DNA of 64,000 nucleotides. Source: Halogeometricum sp. S3BR5-2. GTDB taxonomy: Archaea > Halobacteriota > Halobacteria > Halobacteriales > Haloferacaceae. Of this stretch, positions 7,944 through 16,805 are shown piece after piece. The stretch is taken from positions 806,001 through 870,000 of the forward strand of contig NZ_JAMQOQ010000002.1 of NCBI RefSeq assembly GCF_031624635.1, written 5' to 3'. The position numbers and the translations under genes are program-made. The number at the start of each line of letters is the position of its first letter. The first letter of the stretch is position 1. The notes under the pieces are model-generated. The model saw only the letters and a list, made by a program, of their open reading frames with translations, was not told the DNA's origin and did no database searches.

Positions 7944-9047
7944 TCAGTTCTCGGGCGAGGAGTTCTCGACGGGCGAGTCCACCTCGGCCAACTGGACGGC
8001 CCGCCCCGTCTCCGAGGAGCGGTAGATGGCGTCGATGACGCGTTGGACCTGCAACCCCTCGGCGACGGTGTTCATGCCGGGGTGCTCCTCGGTGCGCACG
8101 GCCTCCAAGAACAGCTTCTGTTCGGACTTGTGGGTGTCGTTGGCCTCCGTCTCCACGTCCGTGTCGGTGAGGTGGTTGTTGCCGCCGACGCCGGACTCGT
8201 AGAACGTCAGGTCGTGGCTCGCGCGGTCGTAGCGGGCGCCCGCCTCGGTGCCGAGGACGTAGAACTCGTCGTTCGTCGGGCGGTTCGACGCCCACGCGAC
8301 TTCGAGCGAGACGGTTCGGCCGTCCGCACAGCGGATGAACGCCGTCGCGGAGTCGTCGACGTCGAAGCCCTCCGGGCCGATGTCCTCGCCCCACATCTCG
8401 ACGAAGGCGTAGTCGTCGCGGTTGCCGAAGTCCGCGCGGGTGACGGCCGACACCTCTTCGACGGTCGGGTAGTCCAGGAAGTACAGCGAGAGGTCGATGG
8501 CGTGGACGCCGATGTCGATGACGGACCCGCCGCCGGCGACGTCCTTCGAGGTGAACCACGACCCGCGGCCCGGGATGCCGCGGCGGCGGACGTAGTTCGC
8601 CTCGATGTGTTGAACCTCGCCGAAGCGACCCTCGGCCTGGTAGCTCTTCAGGATGCGGACGGGGTTGCCGAAGCGGTTGTTGAACCCGACCATGCAGACG
8701 CCGTCGGCGTCTTCGGCGGCGGCGGCGATTCGCTCCGCGGACTCCAGAGAGTGCGCCAGCGGTTTCTCCAGGAGGACGTGCAGACCCGCCTCGAGGGCGG
8801 CGACGGCGTACTCCTCGTGGAAGCGGTTCGGCGTCGTGATGATGACGGCGTCGACCTCCTCGAACATCTCCTCTTTCTCCTCGTAGGTGGCGACGCCGTA
8901 CTTCTCGGTGAAACGGTTTCGAGCGTCCGGTTGGATGTCGAGGCCGCCGCCGAGGTTCGCACCGATTTCGAGCAGGCGGTCGGCGTGGTAATGTCCGATG
9001 TTGCCGAGGCCGACGATGCCGACGCGCGTTTGGGTCCCGGAGGTCAT
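7944..9047 (-). CDS. Gfo/Idh/MocA-family NAD(P)-dependent sugar dehydrogenase
   Basis: A 367-residue oxidoreductase. The N-terminal Rossmann fold shows VGIVGLGNIGHYHADRL (GxGxxG near residues 13-18), followed by the family motif EKPLAHS, in which the Lys is catalytic. The C-terminal alpha/beta domain carries the expected DIGVHAIDLSLYFLDYP helix with Asp and His. Members oxidise or reduce sugars, inositol or pseudoaldoses using bound NAD(P). It is the last gene of the minus-strand sugar transporter cluster, so it probably acts on the imported sugar. The exact substrate (glucose, fructose, inositol or other) cannot be read from sequence. Confidence 0.9.
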   Translation of the reverse strand: MTSGTQTRVGIVGLGNIGHYHADRLLEIGANLGGGLDIQPDARNRFTEKYGVATYEEKEEMFEEVDAVIITTPNRFHEEYAVAALEAGLHVLLEKPLAHSLESAERIAAAAEDADGVCMVGFNNRFGNPVRILKSYQAEGRFGEVQHIEANYVRRRGIPGRGSWFTSKDVAGGGSVIDIGVHAIDLSLYFLDYPTVEEVSAVTRADFGNRDDYAFVEMWGEDIGPEGFDVDDSATAFIRCADGRTVSLEVAWASNRPTNDEFYVLGTEAGARYDRASHDLTFYESGVGGNNHLTDTDVETEANDTHKSEQKLFLEAVRTEEHPGMNTVAEGLQVQRVIDAIYRSSETGRAVQLAEVDSPVENSSPEN

Positions 9048-9119
9048 ATCTTTTAAATTACTATCGGGGTTGTTAAGTTTCTCGTTGCGGCATCGTTCCC
9101 GGGCTCGAAACTGTCACGT

Positions 9120-9323
9120 TCAGTACAGCTGGCGTTCGCGTTCCTCGCGTTCGCTCTCCTCTTCCTCCTGTTGTTTCAGCCGACGACGGCCGCGGACGTA
9201 CTGTCTGGTCTTCGGGATGATGACGTTCTTCAGGTCGAGGAGGAACGAGACGATGCCGTACGCCCAGAAGAAGAACAGCAGGGTCATCCCGCCGATGTAG
9301 AACCAGCCGAGTTCGGTGACCAT
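9120..9323 (-). CDS. Small single-pass membrane protein in the sugar transport cluster
   Basis: A 67-residue protein with one or two hydrophobic segments (about residues 6-30) followed by a very basic then very acidic helix (KTRQYVRGRRRLKQQEEEES onward). It sits between the transporter ATPase and the dehydrogenase, with gaps of about 70-80 bases on each side, on the same strand. I do not know a function. The topology fits a small accessory subunit of the permease complex, but that is only inference from position. Confidence 0.7.
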   Translation of the reverse strand: MVTELGWFYIGGMTLLFFFWAYGIVSFLLDLKNVIIPKTRQYVRGRRRLKQQEEEESEREERERQLY

Positions 9324-9405
9324 ACCGGCTCAAGGACGTGGCGGCACTTAGGTCCCATGCAGAACTCCGAATCCTCGCGAAACGGCCGCGGAGGCGACTG
9401 CGAGA

Positions 9406-10596
9406 CTAGTCGTCGCTCTCGGCGGACGCGCCGCTGTCGGCGCCCGAGGGCGGCGCCGTGGTGAGGCCGTGCTGAATCGCCTCGCCCGTCTCGGTGTCGA
9501 ACAGGTGGACCTTCGAGCGGTCGAGGACGACGGACATCGACTCGTCCTCGGAGATGTCGGAGTCGGGGTCGACGCTCATCAGCAGTTGGTCGGACATCGC
9601 GCCGCGGGCGTCCTCGTCGAGGCTCACCGTCGCGTCCTCGTTGAGGAGGAGGTAGACGAATATCTCGTCGCCCATCGGTTCGAGGACGTCGGTGACGGCC
9701 TCTATCTCCTTCGTCGGCGTGCCGAGACCGTTGGTGTCGTCCACCGGGTAGACGTCTTCGGGGCGGATTCCCAGCGTCACCTCGTCGCCGACGGTGGCGC
9801 CGACGGAAGCGGGGTCGAAGTCGACTTCGATCCGCTCGTTTCTGAACCCGTTCTCGGTTATCTCGCCGTCGACGAAGTTCATCGCCGGAGAGCCGATGAA
9901 GCCCGCGACGAACAGGTTCGAGGGCTCGTTGTAGCAGACCAGCGGCGGGTCTATCTGCTGGAGTTGACCGGAGTCGATGACGGCGATTCTGTCGCTCATC
10001 GTCATCGCCTCCGCCTGGTCGTGCGTCACGTAGACGATGGTCGTGTCCAGTTCCTTGTGCAGGCGCTGGAGTTCCGTACGCATGTGGACGCGGAGTTTGG
10101 CGTCCAGATTCGCGAGCGGTTCGTCCATCAGGAACACTTCGGGGTTCCGGACGATGGCCCGAGCGATGGCGACGCGCTGACGCTGTCCGCCGGACATCTC
10201 GTCGGGCATCCGGTCGAGCATCCCCTCCAACTGGACGATGTCGGCCGCGCGTTCGACGCGGCGGTCTATCTCCTCTTGGTCGTACTTGCGGAGGCGCAGG
10301 CCGAAGGAGACGTTGTCGTAGACGTCCATGTGCGGGAACAGCGCGATGTTCTGGAACACCATCGCCACCCCGCGGTCCTTCGGCGGCAGGTTCGTCACGC
10401 GCCGGCCGCTGATGAACACCTCGCCGTCGGAGGGCATCGTCAGGCCGGCTATCATCTCCATCGTGGTCGACTTGCCGCACCCCGAGGGTCCGACGAGGCA
10501 GACGAACTCCCCGTCCCGAATCTCGAGGTTCATCTCGTCGACCGCCGTTACGTCTTCGTATCGTTTCGTCACGTCTTCGAGTGTAACTTCTCCCAT
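9406..10596 (-). CDS. Sugar ABC transporter ATP-binding protein (MalK/UgpC type)
   Basis: A 396-residue ATPase. Walker A GPSGCGKST is at residues 36-44, the Q-loop follows, the signature is MSGGQRQRVAIARA, and Walker B is VFLMDEPLANLD. The C-terminal 150 residues form the TOBE/OB regulatory domain typical of the carbohydrate CUT1 subfamily. It would energise uptake through the two permeases directly upstream (4-base spacing from the nearer). The C-terminal tail is Ser/Ala/Asp rich. A single ATPase gene implies a homodimer. Confidence 0.95.
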   Translation of the reverse strand: MGEVTLEDVTKRYEDVTAVDEMNLEIRDGEFVCLVGPSGCGKSTTMEMIAGLTMPSDGEVFISGRRVTNLPPKDRGVAMVFQNIALFPHMDVYDNVSFGLRLRKYDQEEIDRRVERAADIVQLEGMLDRMPDEMSGGQRQRVAIARAIVRNPEVFLMDEPLANLDAKLRVHMRTELQRLHKELDTTIVYVTHDQAEAMTMSDRIAVIDSGQLQQIDPPLVCYNEPSNLFVAGFIGSPAMNFVDGEITENGFRNERIEVDFDPASVGATVGDEVTLGIRPEDVYPVDDTNGLGTPTKEIEAVTDVLEPMGDEIFVYLLLNEDATVSLDEDARGAMSDQLLMSVDPDSDISEDESMSVVLDRSKVHLFDTETGEAIQHGLTTAPPSGADSGASAESDD

Positions 10597-10600
10597 TGGT

Positions 10601-11584
10601 TTACTCCTTGAGTGCTCCCGCGGTGAGTCCGCTGACGATTCGTTCCTGCGCGATGATGACGAGAATCGCGACGGGGAGAACCCCGACGATGCTCGCCGCC
10701 GCCATCAGGTTGTACGGCGTGTCGAACTGCCCCTGGTACTGGAGGATGCCCGCGACGATGGGCGCCCAACTGTCCGCCTGCCCGTTGTTCATCAGGAACG
10801 AGAAGAAGAACTCGTTGTACACGCTGATGAACGTGAGCACGCCCGCCGTGGCGACGCCGGGCGCCGACAGCGGGATGATGACGCGGAACAGCGCGCCGAG
10901 TCGGGTCGTCCCCTCGACGCGCGCCGCGTCCTCCAATCCGTCCGGAATCTGCCCGTAGAACGTCGTGAGGATGAAGATGGACAGCGGCATGAACAGCGCG
11001 CTGAACGGCAACACCATCGGGACGGGCGTGTTGAACAGGTCGGGTGAGGACACCGTCACCGGACCCATCACGATGTCGAGACCGCCGGTGAACAGCTCGA
11101 ACAGCGGCAGCAGGAACGCCGCCGGCGGGAAGTACGAGATGGCGAGAATCGCCAGCATGAGCGCTCCCTTACCGGGGAACGTCAGCCGTCCGAAGACGTA
11201 GCCCGCGAGGCTCGCCAACAGGAGGACGATGATGGTCGTCGTGATGGCGAGCACGAAACTGTTGAACATGAAGTAGTGGAACGGCACCCGCTGGAACATG
11301 GTGACGAACACCTCGACGTTGAACCCCTTCGGCAGCAGCCCCATGTTGGAGATGAGCCGGTCGGGCGTCAGCGCCAGCACGAACAGCCAGTAGAACGGGA
11401 ACAGCGTCGTCACGACGAAGAACACCGTGGCGACGTAGAACATCGCTTTGTACACCCGCTCGGGGCTCTGGATGGACCGGTCGACCCAGCGGCCGAGCGG
11501 TCCGCGTTTCATCTCCGCGTCGCCGCGGAACGGGTTCTCGCTCTCGTTGGCCGTCCCGCCGTCGGTCATAGTCTCTCTCGACAT
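10601..11584 (-). CDS. Sugar ABC transporter permease (MalG/UgpE type)
   Basis: A 327-residue inner permease with about six membrane segments (the first near residues 48-70) after a charged N-terminal tail. The EAA loop that contacts the ATPase is visible as DGLEDAARVEGTTRLGALFR about 100 residues from the end. The start ATG at 11584 is one base after the stop of the upstream permease, so translation is coupled. An in-frame ATG five codons later is an alternative start. It pairs with the other permease to form the channel for the sugar bound by the lipoprotein at 12659-14209. Confidence 0.94.
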   Translation of the reverse strand: MSRETMTDGGTANESENPFRGDAEMKRGPLGRWVDRSIQSPERVYKAMFYVATVFFVVTTLFPFYWLFVLALTPDRLISNMGLLPKGFNVEVFVTMFQRVPFHYFMFNSFVLAITTTIIVLLLASLAGYVFGRLTFPGKGALMLAILAISYFPPAAFLLPLFELFTGGLDIVMGPVTVSSPDLFNTPVPMVLPFSALFMPLSIFILTTFYGQIPDGLEDAARVEGTTRLGALFRVIIPLSAPGVATAGVLTFISVYNEFFFSFLMNNGQADSWAPIVAGILQYQGQFDTPYNLMAAASIVGVLPVAILVIIAQERIVSGLTAGALKE

Positions 11585-11585
11585 A

Positions 11586-12617
11586 TCAGAAGCCTCCCTC
11601 CGCGCTCGCGAACTTCACGATGTACACCGAGACGACGACGCCGATGATGGCCGCGGTGACGAACGCGATGGTGGCCGACGTGCCGTACAGCGGTGCGTTG
11701 AACGTCTGAACGACCATACACGACAGCGACGGAACGACGGCGCATCCCGACATCGTCTCGATGATGCCGTACACCCGCATCGACGCGATGGTGCGGAACA
11801 GCATCGCCACCAGCACCGTCGGCAGGATGAGGGGGAACGTTATCATCTTGAACTGCTGCCAGTTCGACGCGCCCGCGACTTTCGCCACGTCGTACAGCGA
11901 GCGGTCGATGCTCTGCAGTCCCGCGAGGATGAGAAGCGCCATGAACGCCGACGTCTTCCACACGTCGGCGACGACGATGAGGAACAGCGAGTCCTGCGTG
12001 CTGGCCAGCGGCGTCGTCCCGATGAGACCGAGTTGGTTGAGAATCGCCGGGTTCTGCGCGTTCCCGACGAGGAAGCCGATGTTCGGCTGGAACAGCAGGT
12101 AGAAGATCATCCCCTGGATGACGATGGGCACCGCCCACGGGATGATGATGGCGACGCGGACCCAGCGGCGGCCGCGGAAGTCCTGGTTGAGGACGAGCGC
12201 CTGCCCGAAGCCGACGATGGTCTCGAAGATGACGCTCACCACCGTGAAGATAAGCGTCACCATCAGCGCGCTCCCGAGCACGTTCGTGACGTACGGGAAC
12301 GACGAGGAGAACCCCGGCAGGAAGTTCGCCGGGAGCAGCGGGTCTTTCTGACCGGTCAGTAGCTGTACGTAGTTCTGTAGGCCGACGAACTCACCGAGGC
12401 GCGCCGCGCCCGTGAGTCGGTCGGCGAACAGAGACATCCTGAACGTCGAAAGGAGGGGGTAGATCGCGATGACGAGCAACAGCAGTAGCGCCGGTATCAA
12501 CAGCAGATACGCGTACTGCGCCTCCGACAACATCTCCATGCGCCGGACGATGGAGAGGCCTGCCCCGGAGCGCTCGCTGTCACGGATACTCCCCGAAGAA
12601 TCCTGTTCTGTACTCAT
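11586..12617 (-). CDS. Sugar ABC transporter permease (MalF/UgpA type)
   Basis: A 343-residue permease with six predicted membrane segments, the first at about residues 38-60 (a long leucine-rich run after AQYAYLL). The EAA loop is DRSLYDVAKVAGASNWQQFK. It is the first permease after the binding-protein gene (41 bases apart) and is followed directly by the second permease. The N-terminal 35 residues are polar and cytoplasmic. Family knowledge places it in the CUT1 group (di- and oligosaccharides, glycerol phosphate, glucose in archaea). Confidence 0.94.
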   Translation of the reverse strand: MSTEQDSSGSIRDSERSGAGLSIVRRMEMLSEAQYAYLLLIPALLLLLVIAIYPLLSTFRMSLFADRLTGAARLGEFVGLQNYVQLLTGQKDPLLPANFLPGFSSSFPYVTNVLGSALMVTLIFTVVSVIFETIVGFGQALVLNQDFRGRRWVRVAIIIPWAVPIVIQGMIFYLLFQPNIGFLVGNAQNPAILNQLGLIGTTPLASTQDSLFLIVVADVWKTSAFMALLILAGLQSIDRSLYDVAKVAGASNWQQFKMITFPLILPTVLVAMLFRTIASMRVYGIIETMSGCAVVPSLSCMVVQTFNAPLYGTSATIAFVTAAIIGVVVSVYIVKFASAEGGF

Positions 12618-12658
12618 GATAAACGATGATGTTCGGTGTTGTTAAGCGTATTGCCCCG

Positions 12659-14209
12659 TCAGACGCTCTGTTCGATCTGTTCGAGCGAGCTCTTGAGGTC
12701 GGACATCGCTTGCTCGGGCGTCTTGTTCTGGGCGTACGCCGCGTTGACTTCGCTGGCGATGCGGTCGGACTGCTGCGGCCAGACGACCGTCACCGGGCGC
12801 GGCACCGCGTTCTCGCCGGCCACGCGGAGCTGTTCGACGTAGCGGCCCATGACCGGGACCTGGCTCGCGCGGTCGGACTGCAGCAGTTCCGGGCGCGGGG
12901 GAATCCAGCCCATGACCTCGAACATCCGAAGCTGGAAGTCCTCGGACATCATGGCGCGCATGACCTGCGCCGCGGCGCTCTTCTGCTGGGAGCTCGAGTT
13001 CGGGTTCATCGTGATGTGCCAGCCGCCGAGGGCCGCCACGGGACCGCCCGTACCCTCGTACTGCGCTTCCTCCTGGGTGACGCCGTACGGGATGGGCATC
13101 ACGCCGAGGTCCTCGCCGAAGTACTCCTCGGAGCCGTTCTGCGCGATGGCGTACGGCCAGTTGCGGAGCGCCACGGCGTTGCCGTTCGCGAAGGGGGCCA
13201 TCGAGGGGTCCTCCACCCACTGGAGCACCGCGTCCGGCGAGATGTTCTGGTAGCCTTCCAACCCGTGCTGGTCGGGGCCCTCGCCGTGGATGAACGAGCG
13301 AATCATCCGGATGGACTGGAGCACTCCCTCCTCCTCGACGGTGATGGGTCGGTCGCCGACGGGGCCGAACAGGTTGTCGTGCGACCCGAAGTAGGCGCCG
13401 CCCCACGAGGTCATGAACTCGTTGAAGTCACAGCAGGACAGCCCCTCGTAGACGCTGGCCTGGAAGTTGAAGCCGAACTGGAGGTCGTTCTGCTGTTGGA
13501 CGTCGGCGACCATCTCGGAGAACGCCTGCCACTGCATCGACTCGGTCGCCCAGTTCTCGCCCTCGGGGTCGTAACCCGCCTGCTCGACGAGGTCTTTCCG
13601 GTACTGGACGGTCGGGAAGTCCGGGAACAGCGGGATGCCGTACAGGTCGCCGGAGTCCGGGCTCTGCGCCGTCTGGACGCTGGCCTGGAAGTACGTGTCC
13701 TCGACCTCCGAAATCCACTCGGAGGGCAGCGCCGCCGAGAGGTTCTGGATCTGCTCGCGCGCGATGAACGGAATCGTCCACCCGCTGTCCATCATCAGGA
13801 GCGCGGGCTCCTCGCGGCCGCCGTTGAGCCACGTCTGATACTGGCTCTGCCGGTTGTCCGTCACCTGCGACCCGGAGAGAATCTCCACGGAGATGCTGTC
13901 CGGGAGACCGGCGTCTCGGAGCGCCTGCCTCAGCGCGTCGGCGTTGTCCGCCGCGCGGGAGTCCGCCGCCCACTGGATGGTGATATCTTCGGACGGCGCG
14001 GAGGTGTCGATCTGCTCGCCGTTGCCGTTTCCGGAACCGGTCCCGCCGCCGCTGCCGCCCTCGGTGCCCTCACCGTCGCCGCCGTTCGTGCTGCTGATGC
14101 AACCCGCCAGACCGACAGCAACACCGGAGGCCCCGGCCGCCTTCACGAAGCGTCGTCGCGAAACGCCGCTGAGCTTCCGCCTACCTTCGGATGAATCAGT
14201 ATCAACCAT
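12659..14209 (-). CDS. Extracellular sugar-binding lipoprotein (Tat-exported)
   Basis: A 516-residue solute-binding protein. The N-terminus has a twin-arginine signal (SRRRFVK, residues 17-23), a hydrophobic core and a lipobox LAGC with Cys37, as usual for haloarchaeal lipoproteins exported folded. A Gly/Ser/Asn-rich linker of about 30 residues follows, then the type-1 binding-protein fold. It delivers the sugar to the two permeases downstream. It is the first gene of the cluster and has its own TATA box 27-36 bases upstream, just beyond which lie GTAG/CTAC repeats. Confidence 0.93.
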   Translation of the reverse strand: MVDTDSSEGRRKLSGVSRRRFVKAAGASGVAVGLAGCISSTNGGDGEGTEGGSGGGTGSGNGNGEQIDTSAPSEDITIQWAADSRAADNADALRQALRDAGLPDSISVEILSGSQVTDNRQSQYQTWLNGGREEPALLMMDSGWTIPFIAREQIQNLSAALPSEWISEVEDTYFQASVQTAQSPDSGDLYGIPLFPDFPTVQYRKDLVEQAGYDPEGENWATESMQWQAFSEMVADVQQQNDLQFGFNFQASVYEGLSCCDFNEFMTSWGGAYFGSHDNLFGPVGDRPITVEEEGVLQSIRMIRSFIHGEGPDQHGLEGYQNISPDAVLQWVEDPSMAPFANGNAVALRNWPYAIAQNGSEEYFGEDLGVMPIPYGVTQEEAQYEGTGGPVAALGGWHITMNPNSSSQQKSAAAQVMRAMMSEDFQLRMFEVMGWIPPRPELLQSDRASQVPVMGRYVEQLRVAGENAVPRPVTVVWPQQSDRIASEVNAAYAQNKTPEQAMSDLKSSLEQIEQSV

Positions 14210-14235
14210 TACAGTCAGTACTGTTAGAATCAGGA

Positions 14236-14277
14236 TTATTTATAGTTTTGGTAGCAGTAACTACGGGAGTTGTAGTA
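14236..14277 (-). promoter_or_regulatory. Sugar transporter promoter with repeated GTAG/CTAC operator
   Basis: On the minus strand a TATA box (TATAAATAA, 14236-14244) stands about 27 bases before the binding-protein ATG, giving a very short leader. Directly upstream of it is the array GTAG-N6-CTAC-N7-GTAG (14251-14275). It includes the 16-mer TACGGGAGTTGTAGTA (14262-14277), which matches the exact trmB-promoter site at TAC...AGTA with the same length. A TrmB site upstream of the TATA box would be placed for activation. The match is degenerate, so this is a candidate only. Confidence 0.55.
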
Positions 14278-14317
14278 ATCTGGTTGTCACTATTCGAGAA
14301 CGTCGAGACACCGCGAA

Positions 14318-14405
14318 CGCGGTCCGATTCGGACCGCGCCGGAACCGCACGACCACACGGACGGGGATAAGGAGCTCTCGGCCATAACGCTTACCAATTG
14401 TTGGT
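14318..14405. promoter_or_regulatory. Hairpin and palindrome in the spacer before priS
   Basis: In the 318-base spacer between the transporter and priS there is a perfect 10-bp inverted repeat with a one-base centre (CGCGGTCCGA 14318-14327 and 14329-14338) and, closer to priS, the 13-base palindrome ACCAATTGTTGGT (14393-14405). The palindrome is AT-rich and lies about 120 bases before the priS start, so it could be an operator for a divergently placed regulator. I see no open frame and no further feature in the rest of this spacer. Confidence 0.45.
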
Positions 14406-14527
14406 TATCGAGTTCGTCGTTCGTTCGAACGGCTCGGTTCGTTCGGCGGGCCGTCCGGACCCGGCGGGCGTCCGCCCCGACGAAGACGCAACCGCTTTAC
14501 TCCCGCCTTCGTTATCACCGCAGAGCT

Positions 14528-15682
14528 ATGGAGGCACGAACGCGGGAGTACCTGGAGGGGCGGTTCGGCGACTACTACCGCCGTGCGGCCGTCTCCCTCC
14601 CGCCCGCCTCGGAGCGGCGCGAGTGGGGGTACATCCCGTGGAGCGCCGGCGGGACGACGATGGTCCGCCACCAGTCCATCCTCGACCTCGGGGACGTGAG
14701 CGACTTCCTCGCGCGGACGGCCCCCCGGCACGTCTACTTCTCCTCGGCGCGATTCGACGACCCCGGCGCGGGGACGATGGACGAGAAGGGCTGGCGGTCG
14801 GCCGACCTCGTGTTCGACCTGGACGCCGACCACCTGCCGGGCGTCGACCCCGAGACGACCCCGTACGCGGAGATGCTCGCGGCCTGCAAGGAGGACCTGC
14901 TGAAGCTTCTGGACTTCCTGGACGAGGACTTCGACTTCCGGGAGACGCAGGTCGTCTTCTCCGGCGGCCGCGGCTACCACGTTCACGTGCGCGACGAATC
15001 GGTGCGCGGACTCGACAGCGAGGCGCGCCGCGAAATCGTCGACTACGTCCGCGCCATCGACCTCGACGTGGAGGGTCTGGTCGGCACGGAGTCGAACCGC
15101 GGGACGACCCGGCGCGTCCTCCGCCGCCGCGGCGGGTGGGGCGCGCGCGTGCACGACAGGCTTCTGACGCTCGCCTCCGACCTCCGCGAGATGGACGAGG
15201 CGTCGGCGCTGGAGCGACTGCAGGAACTACAGGGTATCGGCGAGGGGCGCGCACAGACTATCCTCGGACAGATTCACGACAACTTCGACGCCATCCGCGA
15301 GGGTAACGTCGAGGCCGGCGGTCCGGGGACGCGAATCCTCGTGGACGCCCTGGCGCGCGAGGCCGTCGAGGCGGAGACGGCGCCCATCGACGAACCGGTG
15401 ACGACGGACACGAAGCGGCTCATCCGCCTGCCGGGGAGCCTCCACGGCGGGTCGTCGCTGCGGGTGAAGGCGCTCGACCGCGACGAGGTCGACGGCTTCG
15501 AACCGCTCGAAGACGCCGTCGTCGACCGGTTCCGCGGGAACGACATCGACGTCCGCGTGACGGACCCGGGGCCGGTCGAGTTCGACGGCGATAGTTTTAC
15601 ACTTAGCGAAGGCGACCAGTCTCTGGAAGAGTGCCTCGGAGTCTTTCTCATGGCCCGAGGGCGCGCGGAGAAGATCAGATAA
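14528..15682 (+). CDS. priS: DNA primase small (catalytic) subunit PriS
   Basis: A 384-residue archaeo-eukaryotic primase. The catalytic acidic motif FDLDADH is at residues 96-102 (Asp97 and Asp99 bind metal) and the nucleotide-binding motif [10 protein letters not shown] is at 145-154. It makes RNA/DNA primers for replication together with the large subunit, which is not in this window. Pyrococcus PriS has a Cys/His zinc knuckle; here only Cys120 and one near the C-terminus exist, so no zinc site is visible. The stop TAA overlaps the start of the GINS gene by one base, a replication operon known from other archaea. Confidence 0.95.
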   Translation: MEARTREYLEGRFGDYYRRAAVSLPPASERREWGYIPWSAGGTTMVRHQSILDLGDVSDFLARTAPRHVYFSSARFDDPGAGTMDEKGWRSADLVFDLDADHLPGVDPETTPYAEMLAACKEDLLKLLDFLDEDFDFRETQVVFSGGRGYHVHVRDESVRGLDSEARREIVDYVRAIDLDVEGLVGTESNRGTTRRVLRRRGGWGARVHDRLLTLASDLREMDEASALERLQELQGIGEGRAQTILGQIHDNFDAIREGNVEAGGPGTRILVDALAREAVEAETAPIDEPVTTDTKRLIRLPGSLHGGSSLRVKALDRDEVDGFEPLEDAVVDRFRGNDIDVRVTDPGPVEFDGDSFTLSEGDQSLEECLGVFLMARGRAEKIR

Positions 15683-16704
15683 TGGATTTAGACGAGTTAC
15701 GGAGCGTCCGACGGACGGAACGGCAGAAGGACAGCCTCCAGCATCTCCGGGACTCGTTCTACGAGGACGTGGCCGACTACATCGCACAGCAGAAGGCCGA
15801 GCGGAAACGGGCCGCCGACCGCGCGGACGACCCGTTCTCCGACCCCGAGGTCGGTCGTCTCACGGACGAGATAGAGACCGCCGAAGACGTCGTCGAGGCC
15901 GTCTACGAACGCCGCGTCGGCAAGGTGGTCAAACTCGCCTCCTTCGCCGCGGCGGACATGAGCGCCGACACCAACGGCCTCACCGCCGAGGAGCGGAACC
16001 TGTTCGACGGGTTGGTCGACCGCATCAAGCGGAACCGCGAGACCGTTCTGGACGTCCTCGCGGGCAAACGCTCCGGCGCGGCGTCCGACTCCGACTCCGA
16101 CGCTGTCTCCGCCGACCCCGTCGGACCGGCCGGCGAGGGGCCGACGCCGGAGGCGGACGTGGCGGACCCGGCCGACGGGTCCTCCGCGACCCGCGGGACG
16201 GGCGAGGAGACGGCCGCCGACCCGGCCGACGACGCGCCCCCGACCCCGCCGGACGTGAGCCCCGACGCGCCGACGGGCGGGTCGGGCGACGTGCTCGCGG
16301 ACGCGATGGGCGGCGGGACGGACGCCGACGGAGCGGAGGGGGCGGGCGCGGAGGGCGCCACGGACGCCGCTTCGACGGGGAGGGACGTCGAGAGCGACGC
16401 CCCGGACGCGCCCGCCGACTCACGGCAGGCGGCCGCCGACCGTCCCGCGACCGAGGCGGACGCCGTCGCCGGCGACGGGGACGGTAACGAGGCGGATTCT
16501 GAGACCGAACCGGAACCTGACGACGCGGCGGGCGACGCCGACGCGGACACCGACCGCGTCACCCTCCGCATCACCCGCGACGTGGGACAGATACTCGGCG
16601 TCGACGAACGCGAGTACGACCTCGCCACGGAGGACGTGGTCACCCTGCCGGCGACGAACGCCGGTCCCCTCGTCGAACGCGGCGCGGCCGAACGGCTCGA
16701 CTGA
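15682..16704 (+). CDS. GINS complex subunit (Gins51-like)
   Basis: A 340-residue protein. Residues 1-120 form the helical GINS A-domain ([19 protein letters not shown] start), and residues about 290-340 form the small beta B-domain (VTLRITRDVGQILGVDEREY and a final GAAERLD). Between them lie about 170 residues of Asp/Ala/Gly/Pro/Ser-rich, surely disordered linker. GINS joins Cdc45/RecJ-like protein and MCM into the replicative helicase. The one-base overlap with priS supports a joint role at the fork. The long acidic linker is an unusual expansion compared with the roughly 190-residue proteins of thermophiles. Confidence 0.88.
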   Translation: MDLDELRSVRRTERQKDSLQHLRDSFYEDVADYIAQQKAERKRAADRADDPFSDPEVGRLTDEIETAEDVVEAVYERRVGKVVKLASFAAADMSADTNGLTAEERNLFDGLVDRIKRNRETVLDVLAGKRSGAASDSDSDAVSADPVGPAGEGPTPEADVADPADGSSATRGTGEETAADPADDAPPTPPDVSPDAPTGGSGDVLADAMGGGTDADGAEGAGAEGATDAASTGRDVESDAPDAPADSRQAAADRPATEADAVAGDGDGNEADSETEPEPDDAAGDADADTDRVTLRITRDVGQILGVDEREYDLATEDVVTLPATNAGPLVERGAAERLD

Positions 16705-16805
16705 CCTCGGTCCCGAATCTGTCGGCCCGACCAGTCCGACCCGACCCGCCCGACCGCTTCGCCGCGACCGGCGCCGTTTTGACGCTCCCGGCCGACGGAC
16801 GAGAC

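Noticed and set aside
14318-14338. Intrinsic terminator in the priS spacer
   Set aside because: The hairpin is perfect but not followed by T residues, and it is between divergent promoters, so nothing needs termination there.
14400-14527. Replication origin near priS
   Set aside because: No cluster of ORB-like repeats or orc1/cdc6 gene is present. One palindrome and one hairpin are not enough.
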